Origin: RGIG3994 sp964461635
GTDB taxonomy: Bacteria > Bacillota > Clostridia > Oscillospirales > CAG-272
Assembly: GCA_964461635.1 (NCBI GenBank)
Contig: CAYWVC010000015.1
Coordinates: 1-29,804 of the forward strand
Direction of reading: 5' to 3'
Length of the DNA stretch: 29,804 bases
In this document: one piece after another, positions 8,081 to 15,128 of the stretch
How the letters are laid out: every line of letters begins with the position of its first letter
Position numbering within the stretch: position 1 is the first letter of the stretch
Translations under genes and position numbers: made by a program
The notes under the pieces: generated by a model
The model's database searches: none
Seen by the model: only the letters and a program-made list of their open reading frames with translations
Told to the model about the DNA's origin: nothing

Positions 8081-8109
8081 TTTACATTTAAGTATCTTTG
8101 ATGTATAAT
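8081..8109 (+). promoter_or_regulatory. Sigma-A promoter for the NUDIX-MFS-GDPD-murQ operon
   Basis: TTTACA at 8081-8086, 17-bp spacer, TATAAT at 8104-8109. The leader before the ATG at 8141 is about 25 bases. Confidence 0.85.
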
Positions 8110-8140
8110 TATATTATCATTGCTTTTACGGAGGTGAAAG

Positions 8141-8710
8141 ATGGGTACCGACGCGGCACTTACCGAGAAGAAAATATCATCGAAAAGCATCTACGAGGGG
8201 AAGATCATACACCTCTCGGTCGACGGCGTGCGCCTGCCCGACGGCAAGCCCGCCGTGCGCGAGGTGGTAAGGCACCCCGGCGCGGTCTGCGTCGTTCCGA
8301 TCACCGATGACGGCGAGGTGCTTTGCGTGCGGCAATTCCGCTATCCATTCTCGCGCGTGACGCTTGAGATCCCCGCGGGCAAGCTTGACAGCCCCGACGA
8401 GGATCACGAGGCGGCGGCACGCCGTGAGCTTGCGGAGGAGACCGGAGCCGTTTGCCGCGAGCTGACCTTCATCGGTGAGCTTTATTCCTCCCCCGCCATA
8501 CTTGACGAGGTCATATATATGTACTGTGCCCGCGGACTCAGCTACGTTGAGGCGGATCCCGACGACGATGAATTTATCGAGCCGGTGCGCATTCCGCTTT
8601 CGCGTATGAAGGATATGATCCTTGCGGGAGAGATAAAGGATGCCAAGACGCAGGCGGCAGTGCTTAAGGCTGCGTTACTTTTCGGTGAGCAAGAAAGGCA
8701 AGAGATATGA
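8141..8710 (+). CDS. NUDIX hydrolase, ADP-ribose pyrophosphatase type
   Basis: A 189-residue cytoplasmic hydrolase, likely cutting ADP-ribose to AMP and ribose 5-phosphate. The Nudix box runs from GKLD (about residue 76) to RELAEETGA, with the metal-binding REL-EE core intact. There is one extra residue between the first Gly and the Glu of the box compared with the usual G-x5-E spacing. The preceding strands (VCVVPITDDGEVLCVRQFR) and LEIPAG are typical of the ADP-ribose pyrophosphatase/NudF branch. GGAGGTG at 8130-8136 sets the start. It overlaps the next gene by ATGA. The operon role is unclear; house-cleaning of nucleotide sugars is a fair guess. Confidence 0.9.
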   Translation: MGTDAALTEKKISSKSIYEGKIIHLSVDGVRLPDGKPAVREVVRHPGAVCVVPITDDGEVLCVRQFRYPFSRVTLEIPAGKLDSPDEDHEAAARRELAEETGAVCRELTFIGELYSSPAILDEVIYMYCARGLSYVEADPDDDEFIEPVRIPLSRMKDMILAGEIKDAKTQAAVLKAALLFGEQERQEI

Positions 8711-10371
8711 AGGGTATGAAGCTTAATTACAAGCGCGTGATGCTGGTGGGGATCGCGTTCTTCATCATACAGCTGTTTTGGCAGACCTACGACACCGTAA
8801 TACCGAAGATACTGAACGATAAATTCGGTATGTCGCAGTTTTTGTCGGGTATTATGATGTCGCTTGACAATCTGTTGGCTTTGATACTGCTCCCGCTTTT
8901 CGGCAGTATATCCGACCGAACAACGAGCCGTATGGGGCGCAGGAAGCCGTTCGTTCTCATCGGTACTATCATAGCCTGTGTGCTTTTCGTATCGTTGACC
9001 TTTGCCGACGGACTTCAGATCAAGAATATAAACGATAGCATTAACGCCCGTTTCGACGCCGTGCTGTCGGGCGAGGATACGGAGGAGCGGCGCGATGTGC
9101 TCGGCATTCTGTATGATGAGAACTGCGCGAACGTGCAGAATACCTACGAGCCCAAGCTCCCCGGCGCGGTGATAGCGAACAAGGTCACTCGCGATAACTT
9201 CGTGCTTGCGGGAAATACAGTACTTACCCCCGAACGGCTTGAGGAGCTTACGTCGGCTCTTGACCGCACGGAGGCAGAGATCACTCAATATATGGAAAAG
9301 CTGCGGGATTTCTACGTAAATCTTATAGTGGAGGCTCGGCAGGATTACGCGTGGCGTATGACGGTGAGCAATCCGTTGCCGCTGATACTCTTCATCGGTA
9401 TTCTGTTTATGCTTTTGACGGCTATGAGCATCTTCCGGTCGCCGGCGGTGGCATTGATGCCCGATATCACGCCGAAGCCCCTTCGCTCGAAGGCGAACGC
9501 GGTGATAAATATGATGAGCGCGGGGGCTATCGCCCTCGTGATAATCCTCGGTATGGTATTCGGCACGGGAAAGCCCGAAAATGCGCTTATGAACTATTTC
9601 CCGTTCTTCCTCACGATCGCTTGTATAATGGCGGGATCGTTGGTGGTCTTTATGCTTACCGTTAAGGAAAAGCAGTGGGCACACGATGCCGATCTGCTCA
9701 ACGAGCAGTATAACGTTACCAATGAGGAGGAAGAGGAGCTTGCAAGACAGCACAAGCGGCATCTTACGAAGGAGGAGCTTCGCTCCCTGATCTTCCTGCT
9801 TCTGTCGGTCGCGTTCTGGTTTATAGGTTACAATTCGGTGCAGTCGAAGTATTCGATATACGCCAGCGACGTGCTCGGGCTCGATTATAACAGTGCCTTC
9901 CTTATCGGCGGGGCAATGACGCTCGTTTCCTTCGTTCCCGTTGCCATTCTCTCGTCGAAGATAGGCAGAAAGCGCACGATACTTATCGGTATTGCGATGC
10001 TTTTTGTGTCGTTCTTGTCGCTGAGCTTTTTCGGCAAGGCGAGCCCGGTGTGGATAATCAACGTTGCATTCGGTCTTTCGGGAATAGGATGGACGGCAAT
10101 AAGCATAAACAGCTTCCCGATGGTCGTTGAGCTTGCGACGGGCAGTGACGTCGGGCGATATACCGGCTTTTATTACTCCGCAAGTATGGCGGCGCAGATA
10201 GTGGCTCCCGTGCTTGGCGGTGCGTTTATGGATATAAAAAAGGAATTTTTGTTCCCATTCGCCACGGTGTTCGTCGTGTTCTCGTTCATCACTATGATGT
10301 TCGTCAAGCACGGGGATTCCAAGCCCGTGCCGAAGAAGGATCTTCTTGAAAATTTTGGAGATAGTGATTGA
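8707..10371 (+). CDS. MFS transporter, SLC45/GPH-like sugar carrier with a large extracytoplasmic insert
   Basis: A 554-residue membrane carrier, about 100 longer than usual. Helices: 1 at about 10-30, 2 at 45-66, then the cytoplasmic motif-A loop GSISDRT..RMGRRKP, 3 at 82-99. A hydrophilic insert of about 120 residues (100-222) precedes helix 4. The remaining helices follow. After helix 4 comes RSPAVALMPDITPKPLRSKA, the motif typical of the SLC45/glycoside-pentoside-hexuronide group, so sugar/cation symport is likely. By topology the insert faces outward. Its start overlaps the NUDIX stop (ATGA at 8707) and its stop overlaps the next start (TGATG). Context with MurQ suggests uptake of a wall-derived or other amino sugar, but this is inference. 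Confidence 0.85.
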   Translation: MKGMKLNYKRVMLVGIAFFIIQLFWQTYDTVIPKILNDKFGMSQFLSGIMMSLDNLLALILLPLFGSISDRTTSRMGRRKPFVLIGTIIACVLFVSLTFADGLQIKNINDSINARFDAVLSGEDTEERRDVLGILYDENCANVQNTYEPKLPGAVIANKVTRDNFVLAGNTVLTPERLEELTSALDRTEAEITQYMEKLRDFYVNLIVEARQDYAWRMTVSNPLPLILFIGILFMLLTAMSIFRSPAVALMPDITPKPLRSKANAVINMMSAGAIALVIILGMVFGTGKPENALMNYFPFFLTIACIMAGSLVVFMLTVKEKQWAHDADLLNEQYNVTNEEEEELARQHKRHLTKEELRSLIFLLLSVAFWFIGYNSVQSKYSIYASDVLGLDYNSAFLIGGAMTLVSFVPVAILSSKIGRKRTILIGIAMLFVSFLSLSFFGKASPVWIINVAFGLSGIGWTAISINSFPMVVELATGSDVGRYTGFYYSASMAAQIVAPVLGGAFMDIKKEFLFPFATVFVVFSFITMMFVKHGDSKPVPKKDLLENFGDSD

Positions 10372-11210
10372 TGCAGACCTTTTACACTATGGTAAATGCG
10401 GCAGTCCTGCTGTTTATCGTACACCTTCTGATGGTGGCTCCGCGTTTTCCGCGCAGAAAATACAGCCTGCCCGAGGGCGGCTTTGCTCATCGCGGGCTTT
10501 GGTCCGAGGAAGAGGGAATACCGGAGAACTCTATGACTGCCTTCCGTCGGGCGATAGAGCACGGCTTCGGCATAGAGACTGACGTTCAGCTCTCGGCAGA
10601 CGGGGTTCCGGTGATAATGCACGACAGCACCCTTTTGCGTATGTGCGGAGTGGACCGAAGAGTGTCCGAGCTCAGCTTCAGCGAGCTTTGCGAGCTGAGG
10701 TTAAACGGCACCGACGAGCGTATTCCGACGCTTGCGGAGCTGTTGGCGGAGGTGTCGGGAAGGGTAATGCTGCTTATTGAGCTTAAGGGCGAGACTTTTG
10801 ATACCGAGCTGTGCGATACCATCGTTCCGATGCTTGATGCATATGCGGGGGATTTCGTTATAGAGTCGTTCAACCCCGTGCTGCTTCACAGAATGAAGAG
10901 GCTCCGTCCGCAGATCATACGCGGGCAGCTTATGACCGATTTTATGAAGAGGAACGAGACGAGCGCCAAGGTGCGCCCGTACCTTCTGACCTCGCTGACC
11001 ACCAATATTCTGGCTCGCCCCGATTTTATCGCATACGATATGACCTTTCCGCGCCTTACGTCGCTGAAATTGCTGACGCGGATCTTCCGCGCCCGCCGCT
11101 GTGTGTGGACGGTGAGGAGCGAGGCGGCTTACGCGCACTTTATAGATCACGGCGACTGTCCTATATTTGAAAATTTTGTGCCGGGGGAGAATGACGATGC
11201 CGAGGAATGA
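10371..11210 (+). CDS. Glycerophosphodiester phosphodiesterase family protein
   Basis: A 279-residue protein of the GDPD TIM-barrel family, which hydrolyses glycerophosphodiesters to glycerol 3-phosphate and an alcohol. Catalytic residues are all present: H40-R41-G, E52-N-S, E69-T-D71 and H84-D85. An N-terminal hydrophobic helix (about 6-24) could anchor it in the membrane, with the catalytic domain on the inside given the following RFPRRK. The ATG at 10371 overlaps the MFS stop by one base and has GGAG at 10356-10359. Substrates may be deacylated lipids or teichoic-acid-like polymers. The length is slightly longer than the common 240-250 because of the anchor. Confidence 0.9.
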   Translation: MQTFYTMVNAAVLLFIVHLLMVAPRFPRRKYSLPEGGFAHRGLWSEEEGIPENSMTAFRRAIEHGFGIETDVQLSADGVPVIMHDSTLLRMCGVDRRVSELSFSELCELRLNGTDERIPTLAELLAEVSGRVMLLIELKGETFDTELCDTIVPMLDAYAGDFVIESFNPVLLHRMKRLRPQIIRGQLMTDFMKRNETSAKVRPYLLTSLTTNILARPDFIAYDMTFPRLTSLKLLTRIFRARRCVWTVRSEAAYAHFIDHGDCPIFENFVPGENDDAEE

Positions 11211-12036
11211 TTATTCGGGTCTTTCGACCGAAAGAATCAACGAAAAAACCGTACATATAGACCGTATGTCCACGTTTGAGATGATGACGGTCATAAACGA
11301 GGAGGACCGCAAGGTCGCCGATGCCGTGGGGACTCAGCTGTCGAATATCGCAAGGGCGGTGGACGTGATAGCCGAATGCTTCAACGCCGGGGGGCACCTT
11401 ATTTACGTGGGCGCCGGTACGTCGGGGCGGCTCGGTGTGGTGGATGCGTCCGAGTGTCCGCCGACCTACGGGGTCGAACCCGAGCTTGTGCGCGGGATCA
11501 TTGCCGGAGGAGACGGAGCTATGTTCCGCTCGGTTGAGGGAGCGGAGGACAGCGAAGCACTCGGGGCGGCGTCGCTTGACGGCGTTACGGCGCTTGATAC
11601 CGTCGTGGCGCTTTCCGCCTCGGGCGGAGCACCGTTCTGCATCGGGGCACTGAAGCGGGCCCGGGAGCTCGGAGCGCACACCGTGGCGGTTGCCTGCAAT
11701 CCTCGGGGCACGATGCTTGCACTTGCCGATATTACGGTAGTTCCCGAGGTGGGGCCCGAGGTGATACAGGGCTCGACGCGTATGAAGGCGGGGACGGCAC
11801 AAAAGCTCGTTTTGAATATGCTTTCGACCGGGGCGATGGTAAAGACCGGAAAGGTCCTCGGCAATCTTATGATAAACGTTGCGCCGTCGAACGAGAAGCT
11901 TCGCGAGCGTGCGATAGGTATCGTCGTGCAGGTCGTCGGATGTGACCGTGCGGCGGCAGCAGAGGCGCTTGATCGGCTCGGCTCGGTGCGCGCGGCGATC
12001 GAAGAGCTCCGGGGACAGGACAGCGACGGCGAGTAA
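11197..12036 (+). CDS. murQ: N-acetylmuramic acid 6-phosphate etherase
   Basis: MurQ cleaves the lactyl ether of MurNAc 6-phosphate, giving GlcNAc 6-phosphate and D-lactate, in wall-sugar recycling. This 279-residue SIS-domain protein has the opening STERINEKT, the GAGTSGRLGV phosphosugar loop, catalytic E86 (VVDASECPPTYG) and E117 (VEGAED), and the TRMKAGTAQKLVLNML block, all in family order. Two nearby ATGs exist; 11197 is chosen since GGGGGAG at 11183-11189 is 7 bases upstream, while 11191 is too near it. It overlaps the GDPD gene by 14 bp and is the last gene of the operon. A MurNAc kinase or MurR-type regulator is not seen nearby, so the phosphate may come from elsewhere. Confidence 0.95.
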   Translation: MPRNDYSGLSTERINEKTVHIDRMSTFEMMTVINEEDRKVADAVGTQLSNIARAVDVIAECFNAGGHLIYVGAGTSGRLGVVDASECPPTYGVEPELVRGIIAGGDGAMFRSVEGAEDSEALGAASLDGVTALDTVVALSASGGAPFCIGALKRARELGAHTVAVACNPRGTMLALADITVVPEVGPEVIQGSTRMKAGTAQKLVLNMLSTGAMVKTGKVLGNLMINVAPSNEKLRERAIGIVVQVVGCDRAAAAEALDRLGSVRAAIEELRGQDSDGE

Positions 12037-12044
12037 ACAGATGG

Positions 12045-12086
12045 CTTCTTTCACCGTGTGAACGTATGCGGTGAAAGAAGTTTTTT
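12045..12086 (+). terminator. Rho-independent terminator after murQ
   Basis: CTTCTTTCACCG (12045-12056) pairs fully with CGGTGAAAGAAG (12069-12080) around a 12-base loop, followed by TTTTTT at 12081-12086. Confidence 0.88.
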
Positions 12087-12250
12087 CTTTCGCGTCTATA
12101 CTGTTATTCGCGTGTATATTTCATTTTCGGGTCGTCGGGGCGCCGACCCGTTATAAATGCGTTTTTCTTTCGCGTCTGCGTTTTTGCCAATCAAAGCGGA
12201 TATGATGAATTTGATCGGTAGGGGTCGGCGCCTCGACGACCCGTTATAAA

Positions 12251-12350
12251 NNNNNNNNNNNNNNNNNNNNNNNNNNNNNNNNNNNNNNNNNNNNNNNNNN
12301 NNNNNNNNNNNNNNNNNNNNNNNNNNNNNNNNNNNNNNNNNNNNNNNNNN
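12251..12350. other. Assembly gap of 100 Ns
   Basis: Exactly 100 N characters, the usual scaffold filler, bounded on each side by copies of the same repeat. The real length is unknown and the break is most simply explained by unresolved repeat units. Confidence 0.98.
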
Positions 12351-12430
12351 GCGGATATGATGAATTTGATCGGTAGGGGTCGGCGCCTCGACGACCCGTT
12401 ATAAATGCGTTTTTCTTTCGCGTCTGCGTC

Positions 12431-12459
12431 TTTACAAATCAAGGCGGATATGATATAAT
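12431..12459 (+). promoter_or_regulatory. Sigma-A promoter of the deo operon
   Basis: TTTACA at 12431-12436, 17-bp spacer, TATAAT at 12454-12459. It lies across the junction of the last repeat units: the same context in the upstream copies reads TTTGCC and GATGAATTT, so the upstream versions have lost the -10 hexamer. The palindrome 35 bp upstream could bind a regulator, but no DeoR-type operator is recognised. Confidence 0.82.
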
Positions 12460-12491
12460 TTTAACAGTAGTATAAGAAGGAGGCTTCTATT

Positions 12492-13154
12492 ATGGATATT
12501 AAGACAATACTTTCCAAATGCGATCACACTCTGCTTGCTCAGACTGCAACGTGGGAGGAGATACGCGCCATCTGCGACGACGGTATGAAATACGGCACCG
12601 CGTCGGTCTGCATTCCCCCTTGCTACGTCAAGGAGGCAAAGGAATACGTCGGCGATCGCCTTGCGATCTGCACGGTCATCGGTTTTCCGAACGGATATAA
12701 CACAACCGCCGTTAAGGTCTTTGAGACCGAGGACGCGGTGAAGGCGGGCGCGGATGAAATAGATATGGTCATCAACATCGGCGCTCTTCGCGACGGGCGG
12801 TACGGCTTCGTCCTCAACGAGATAAAGGAGATCAAGGCTGCCTGCCAAGGCAAGCTTCTGAAGGTCATCATCGAAACCTGTCTGCTTACCGAGGATGAGA
12901 AGGTAAAGATGTGCGAGATAGTGACCGAGGCGGGCGCGGATTATATCAAGACCTCGACCGGATTTTCCAAGGGCGGTGCCACGCGCGAGGACGTTAAGCT
13001 TATGCGCGAGCACAGCGGAGCGGCGGTCAAGGTCAAGGCTGCCGGCGGCATTGCGGATCTGCAGGATGCCGAGGACTTTATTGCTCTCGGCGCGGACCGC
13101 CTCGGCACCAGCCGCGTGGTAAAGGCGGTAAAGGCTCTTGAGTCCGACAAATGA
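12492..13154 (+). CDS. deoC: Deoxyribose-phosphate aldolase
   Basis: DeoC splits 2-deoxy-D-ribose 5-phosphate into acetaldehyde and glyceraldehyde 3-phosphate, the last step of deoxynucleoside breakdown. The 220-residue length is standard. Key motifs: DEIDMVINIGAL with the catalytic Asp near 94, the KVIIETCLL strand with the second Lys, and the Schiff-base Lys K153 in YIKTSTGF, then AAGGIAD for phosphate binding. AAGGAGG at 12477-12483 precedes the ATG. It is the first gene of deoC-deoD-deoB, with 30 bp to the next start. Expression depends on the promoter inside the last repeat unit. Confidence 0.97.
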   Translation: MDIKTILSKCDHTLLAQTATWEEIRAICDDGMKYGTASVCIPPCYVKEAKEYVGDRLAICTVIGFPNGYNTTAVKVFETEDAVKAGADEIDMVINIGALRDGRYGFVLNEIKEIKAACQGKLLKVIIETCLLTEDEKVKMCEIVTEAGADYIKTSTGFSKGGATREDVKLMREHSGAAVKVKAAGGIADLQDAEDFIALGADRLGTSRVVKAVKALESDK

Positions 13155-13184
13155 CACTTTATTTATCGTAAGGAGAAAGAAAAA

Positions 13185-13895
13185 ATGTCAATTCCGACCC
13201 CTCATATATCTGCAAATCTCGGGGATTTTGCGAAGACCGTGCTTATGCCCGGCGATCCCCTGAGATCAAAATTTATAGCCGAAAATTTTCTTACCGACGC
13301 CGTCCTCGTCAACAACGTAAGGGGCGTACAGGGTTACACCGGATATTATAACGGCAAGCGTGTTTCCGTTATGGCGTCGGGTATGGGACAGCCTGCTATC
13401 GGCATATATTCGTATGAGCTCTTCAATTTTTACGGGGTGGAGAGCATAATCAGGGTGGGCTCGTGCGGATCCTTTGATCCCGAGCTGCACGTGCGCGACA
13501 TTATTATCGCGATGGGAGCCTGCACGAACGGGAACTATGCTATGCAGTACCGTCTGCCGGGAACCTTCTGCCCGATTGCCGACTTCAGACTTGTACGGCG
13601 CGCCGCCGACGAGTGCGAGCGGCTCGGTGTGAACTACAAGGTGGGAAATATTTTCTCGTCCGATACCTTCTACGACGACGCCGCCTCGGGTATGGATTGG
13701 GCGAAGATGGGCGTTTTGGGAGTGGAGATGGAGTCGGCGGCACTTTACTGCAACGCCGCGAGAGCGAAGAAGAAGGCACTCTGCATCTGCACCGTCAGCG
13801 ATTCGTTCGTCAGCCCCGAGATCACGACCGCAGAGGAGCGGCAGAATTCCTTTACCACTATGATGAAGGTCGCGTTGGAGATCGCGGAGGAGTGA
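13185..13895 (+). CDS. deoD: Purine nucleoside phosphorylase, DeoD type
   Basis: A 236-residue hexameric-type phosphorylase that converts purine (deoxy)nucleosides and phosphate to the base and (deoxy)ribose 1-phosphate. Family marks: PTPHISAN with the His used in the neighbouring subunit's site, PGDP at the phosphate site, ASGMGQPAIGIYSYEL, VGSCGS, the nucleoside-binding VEMESAALY and the catalytic Asp in VSDSF. AAGGAGAAAG lies before the ATG. It works directly with DeoB (next gene), which turns its product into the DeoC substrate. Confidence 0.97.
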   Translation: MSIPTPHISANLGDFAKTVLMPGDPLRSKFIAENFLTDAVLVNNVRGVQGYTGYYNGKRVSVMASGMGQPAIGIYSYELFNFYGVESIIRVGSCGSFDPELHVRDIIIAMGACTNGNYAMQYRLPGTFCPIADFRLVRRAADECERLGVNYKVGNIFSSDTFYDDAASGMDWAKMGVLGVEMESAALYCNAARAKKKALCICTVSDSFVSPEITTAEERQNSFTTMMKVALEIAEE

Positions 13896-13902
13896 TCCTG
13901 AT

Positions 13903-15063
13903 ATGAAAAAACGGGTATTTATCATCGTTATGGACAGTATGGGTATTGGGGAAGCCCCCGATGCGGCGCGCTTTCACGATGAGGGGAGCAACACCCTTGG
14001 AGCTATAAGGGCTCATTCTGCCTTTGACTGCCCGAATCTTGCCTCCCTCGGGCTTTTCAACATAGAGGGAGTCGGCGGCGGTGTGCCGTCGCCGCGGGCT
14101 TGCTACGCCCGTATGACCGAGAAATCTATGGGGAAGGATACCACCATCGGGCATTGGGAGATATCCGGGCTTGTGTCCGAGCTCCCGTTGCCGACCTATC
14201 CCGAGGGATTCCCGGATGAGGTCATTCGGGAGTTTTCCCGTCTGACAGGCAGGGGAGTGCTTTGCAACCGACCCTATTCGGGCACCGACGTTATACGCGA
14301 TTACGGCAGGGAGCATATCGCGACCGGAAAGCTGATCGTTTACACCTCCGCCGACAGCGTGTTCCAGATAGCCGCGCACGAGGACGTCGTTCCGCTTGAC
14401 GAGCTCTACGCCTATTGCGAGACGGCGCGCAGATTGCTCGTCGGCAAGCACGGTGTCGGGCGGGTCATTGCCCGTCCCTTCAACGGCGAGTGGCCCTATA
14501 CTCGGACGGCGGGCAGGCACGACTTTTCGCTTGAGCCGCCGAAGGCAACTATGCTTGACGTCATCAAGGAAGCACAGCTTGACTGTATCTCGGTCGGGAA
14601 GATATACGATATCTTTGCCGGCAGGGGCTTGACCGAATCAAACCGTACCGTTAATAACGAGGATGGGATGGATAAGACGCTGGCAATAGCCGACCGCGAT
14701 TTCTGCGGGCTTTGCTTCGTGAACCTCGTTGACTTCGATATGACCTACGGGCACAGGAACGACGTTGCGGGCTATGCCGCGGCTATGACGAGGTTTGACC
14801 GCAGGCTCGGAGAGCTGTTGCCGAAGCTCGGCGACGGCGATTATCTGATCATCACCGCCGATCACGGCTGCGATCCCGCAACTCCTTCAACCGATCATTC
14901 GCGTGAGTATACGCCTATGCTGCTCCTTGGGAAGGGACTGCGCTCGGGTGTGGATCTCGGCACGAGGGATACCTTTGCCGATATTTCGGCGACTGTGCTC
15001 GATATCCTCGGGCTTGATAAGGGTGAGACTGCCGGAACGAGCTTCCTTTCCGAGTGCGTTTGA
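13903..15063 (+). CDS. deoB: Phosphopentomutase
   Basis: DeoB moves the phosphate of (deoxy)ribose 1-phosphate to the 5-position. The 386-residue protein belongs to the alkaline phosphatase superfamily: MDSMGIGEAPDA at the N-terminus (D11 metal ligand), the GKDT motif whose T80 aligns with the phosphorylated Thr85 of the Bacillus cereus enzyme, GHWE, NLVDFD, ITADHGCDP and DHSREY with the remaining ligands. One common residue after the active Thr is Ile82 instead of Thr (KDTTIGHW). GGAGGAG at 13887-13893 overlaps the deoD stop, so the two genes are tightly linked, 7 bp apart. A terminator follows. Confidence 0.97.
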   Translation: MKKRVFIIVMDSMGIGEAPDAARFHDEGSNTLGAIRAHSAFDCPNLASLGLFNIEGVGGGVPSPRACYARMTEKSMGKDTTIGHWEISGLVSELPLPTYPEGFPDEVIREFSRLTGRGVLCNRPYSGTDVIRDYGREHIATGKLIVYTSADSVFQIAAHEDVVPLDELYAYCETARRLLVGKHGVGRVIARPFNGEWPYTRTAGRHDFSLEPPKATMLDVIKEAQLDCISVGKIYDIFAGRGLTESNRTVNNEDGMDKTLAIADRDFCGLCFVNLVDFDMTYGHRNDVAGYAAAMTRFDRRLGELLPKLGDGDYLIITADHGCDPATPSTDHSREYTPMLLLGKGLRSGVDLGTRDTFADISATVLDILGLDKGETAGTSFLSECV

Positions 15064-15076
15064 AGAATAAAGCAAA

Positions 15077-15106
15077 AAATATCCACCCGATTTCGGGTGG
15101 ATATTT
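15077..15106. terminator. Bidirectional terminator
   Basis: AAATATCCACCCG (15077-15089) pairs perfectly with CGGGTGGATATTT (15094-15106) around ATTT. A-rich sequence on the left and T-rich on the right let it work for deoB and for the minus-strand gene ending at 15129. Confidence 0.82.
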
Positions 15107-15128
15107 ATATTACAGGTACCGTGAAGAT

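Larger units (their letters stand above)
12129..12480. repeat. Tandem repeat array (~93-bp unit) with 21-bp palindromic cores
   Basis: The 455-bp space between murQ and deoC holds no gene. After the terminator it is filled by repeat units. A full unit can be measured from 12351 to 12443 (93 bp). A second copy starts at 12196, with 55 bases before the gap identical to 12351-12405. A partial copy covers 12129-12195, and a last diverged copy starts at 12444 and carries the deoC promoter. Each complete unit has a 21-bp GC-rich imperfect palindrome GGGTCG...CGACCC (12129-12149, 12222-12242, 12377-12397), followed by CGTTATAAATGCG and a CTTTCGCGTCTGCG stretch. It looks like a REP-like, promoter-containing direct repeat; the copy number is unknown because of the gap. 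Confidence 0.88.

Noticed and set aside
8542..10311. 589-codon open frame on the minus strand
   Set aside because: It lies antisense to the MFS gene, whose protein has clear helices and motifs; the minus-strand product is His/Arg-rich low-quality sequence without domains.
12191..12442. Open frame on the minus strand across the N gap
   Set aside because: It consists of repeat sequence and unknown bases; the mirrored peptide just reflects the repeat.
12129..12480. CRISPR array
   Set aside because: The units are continuous ~93-bp direct repeats with no unique spacers and no cas genes nearby.
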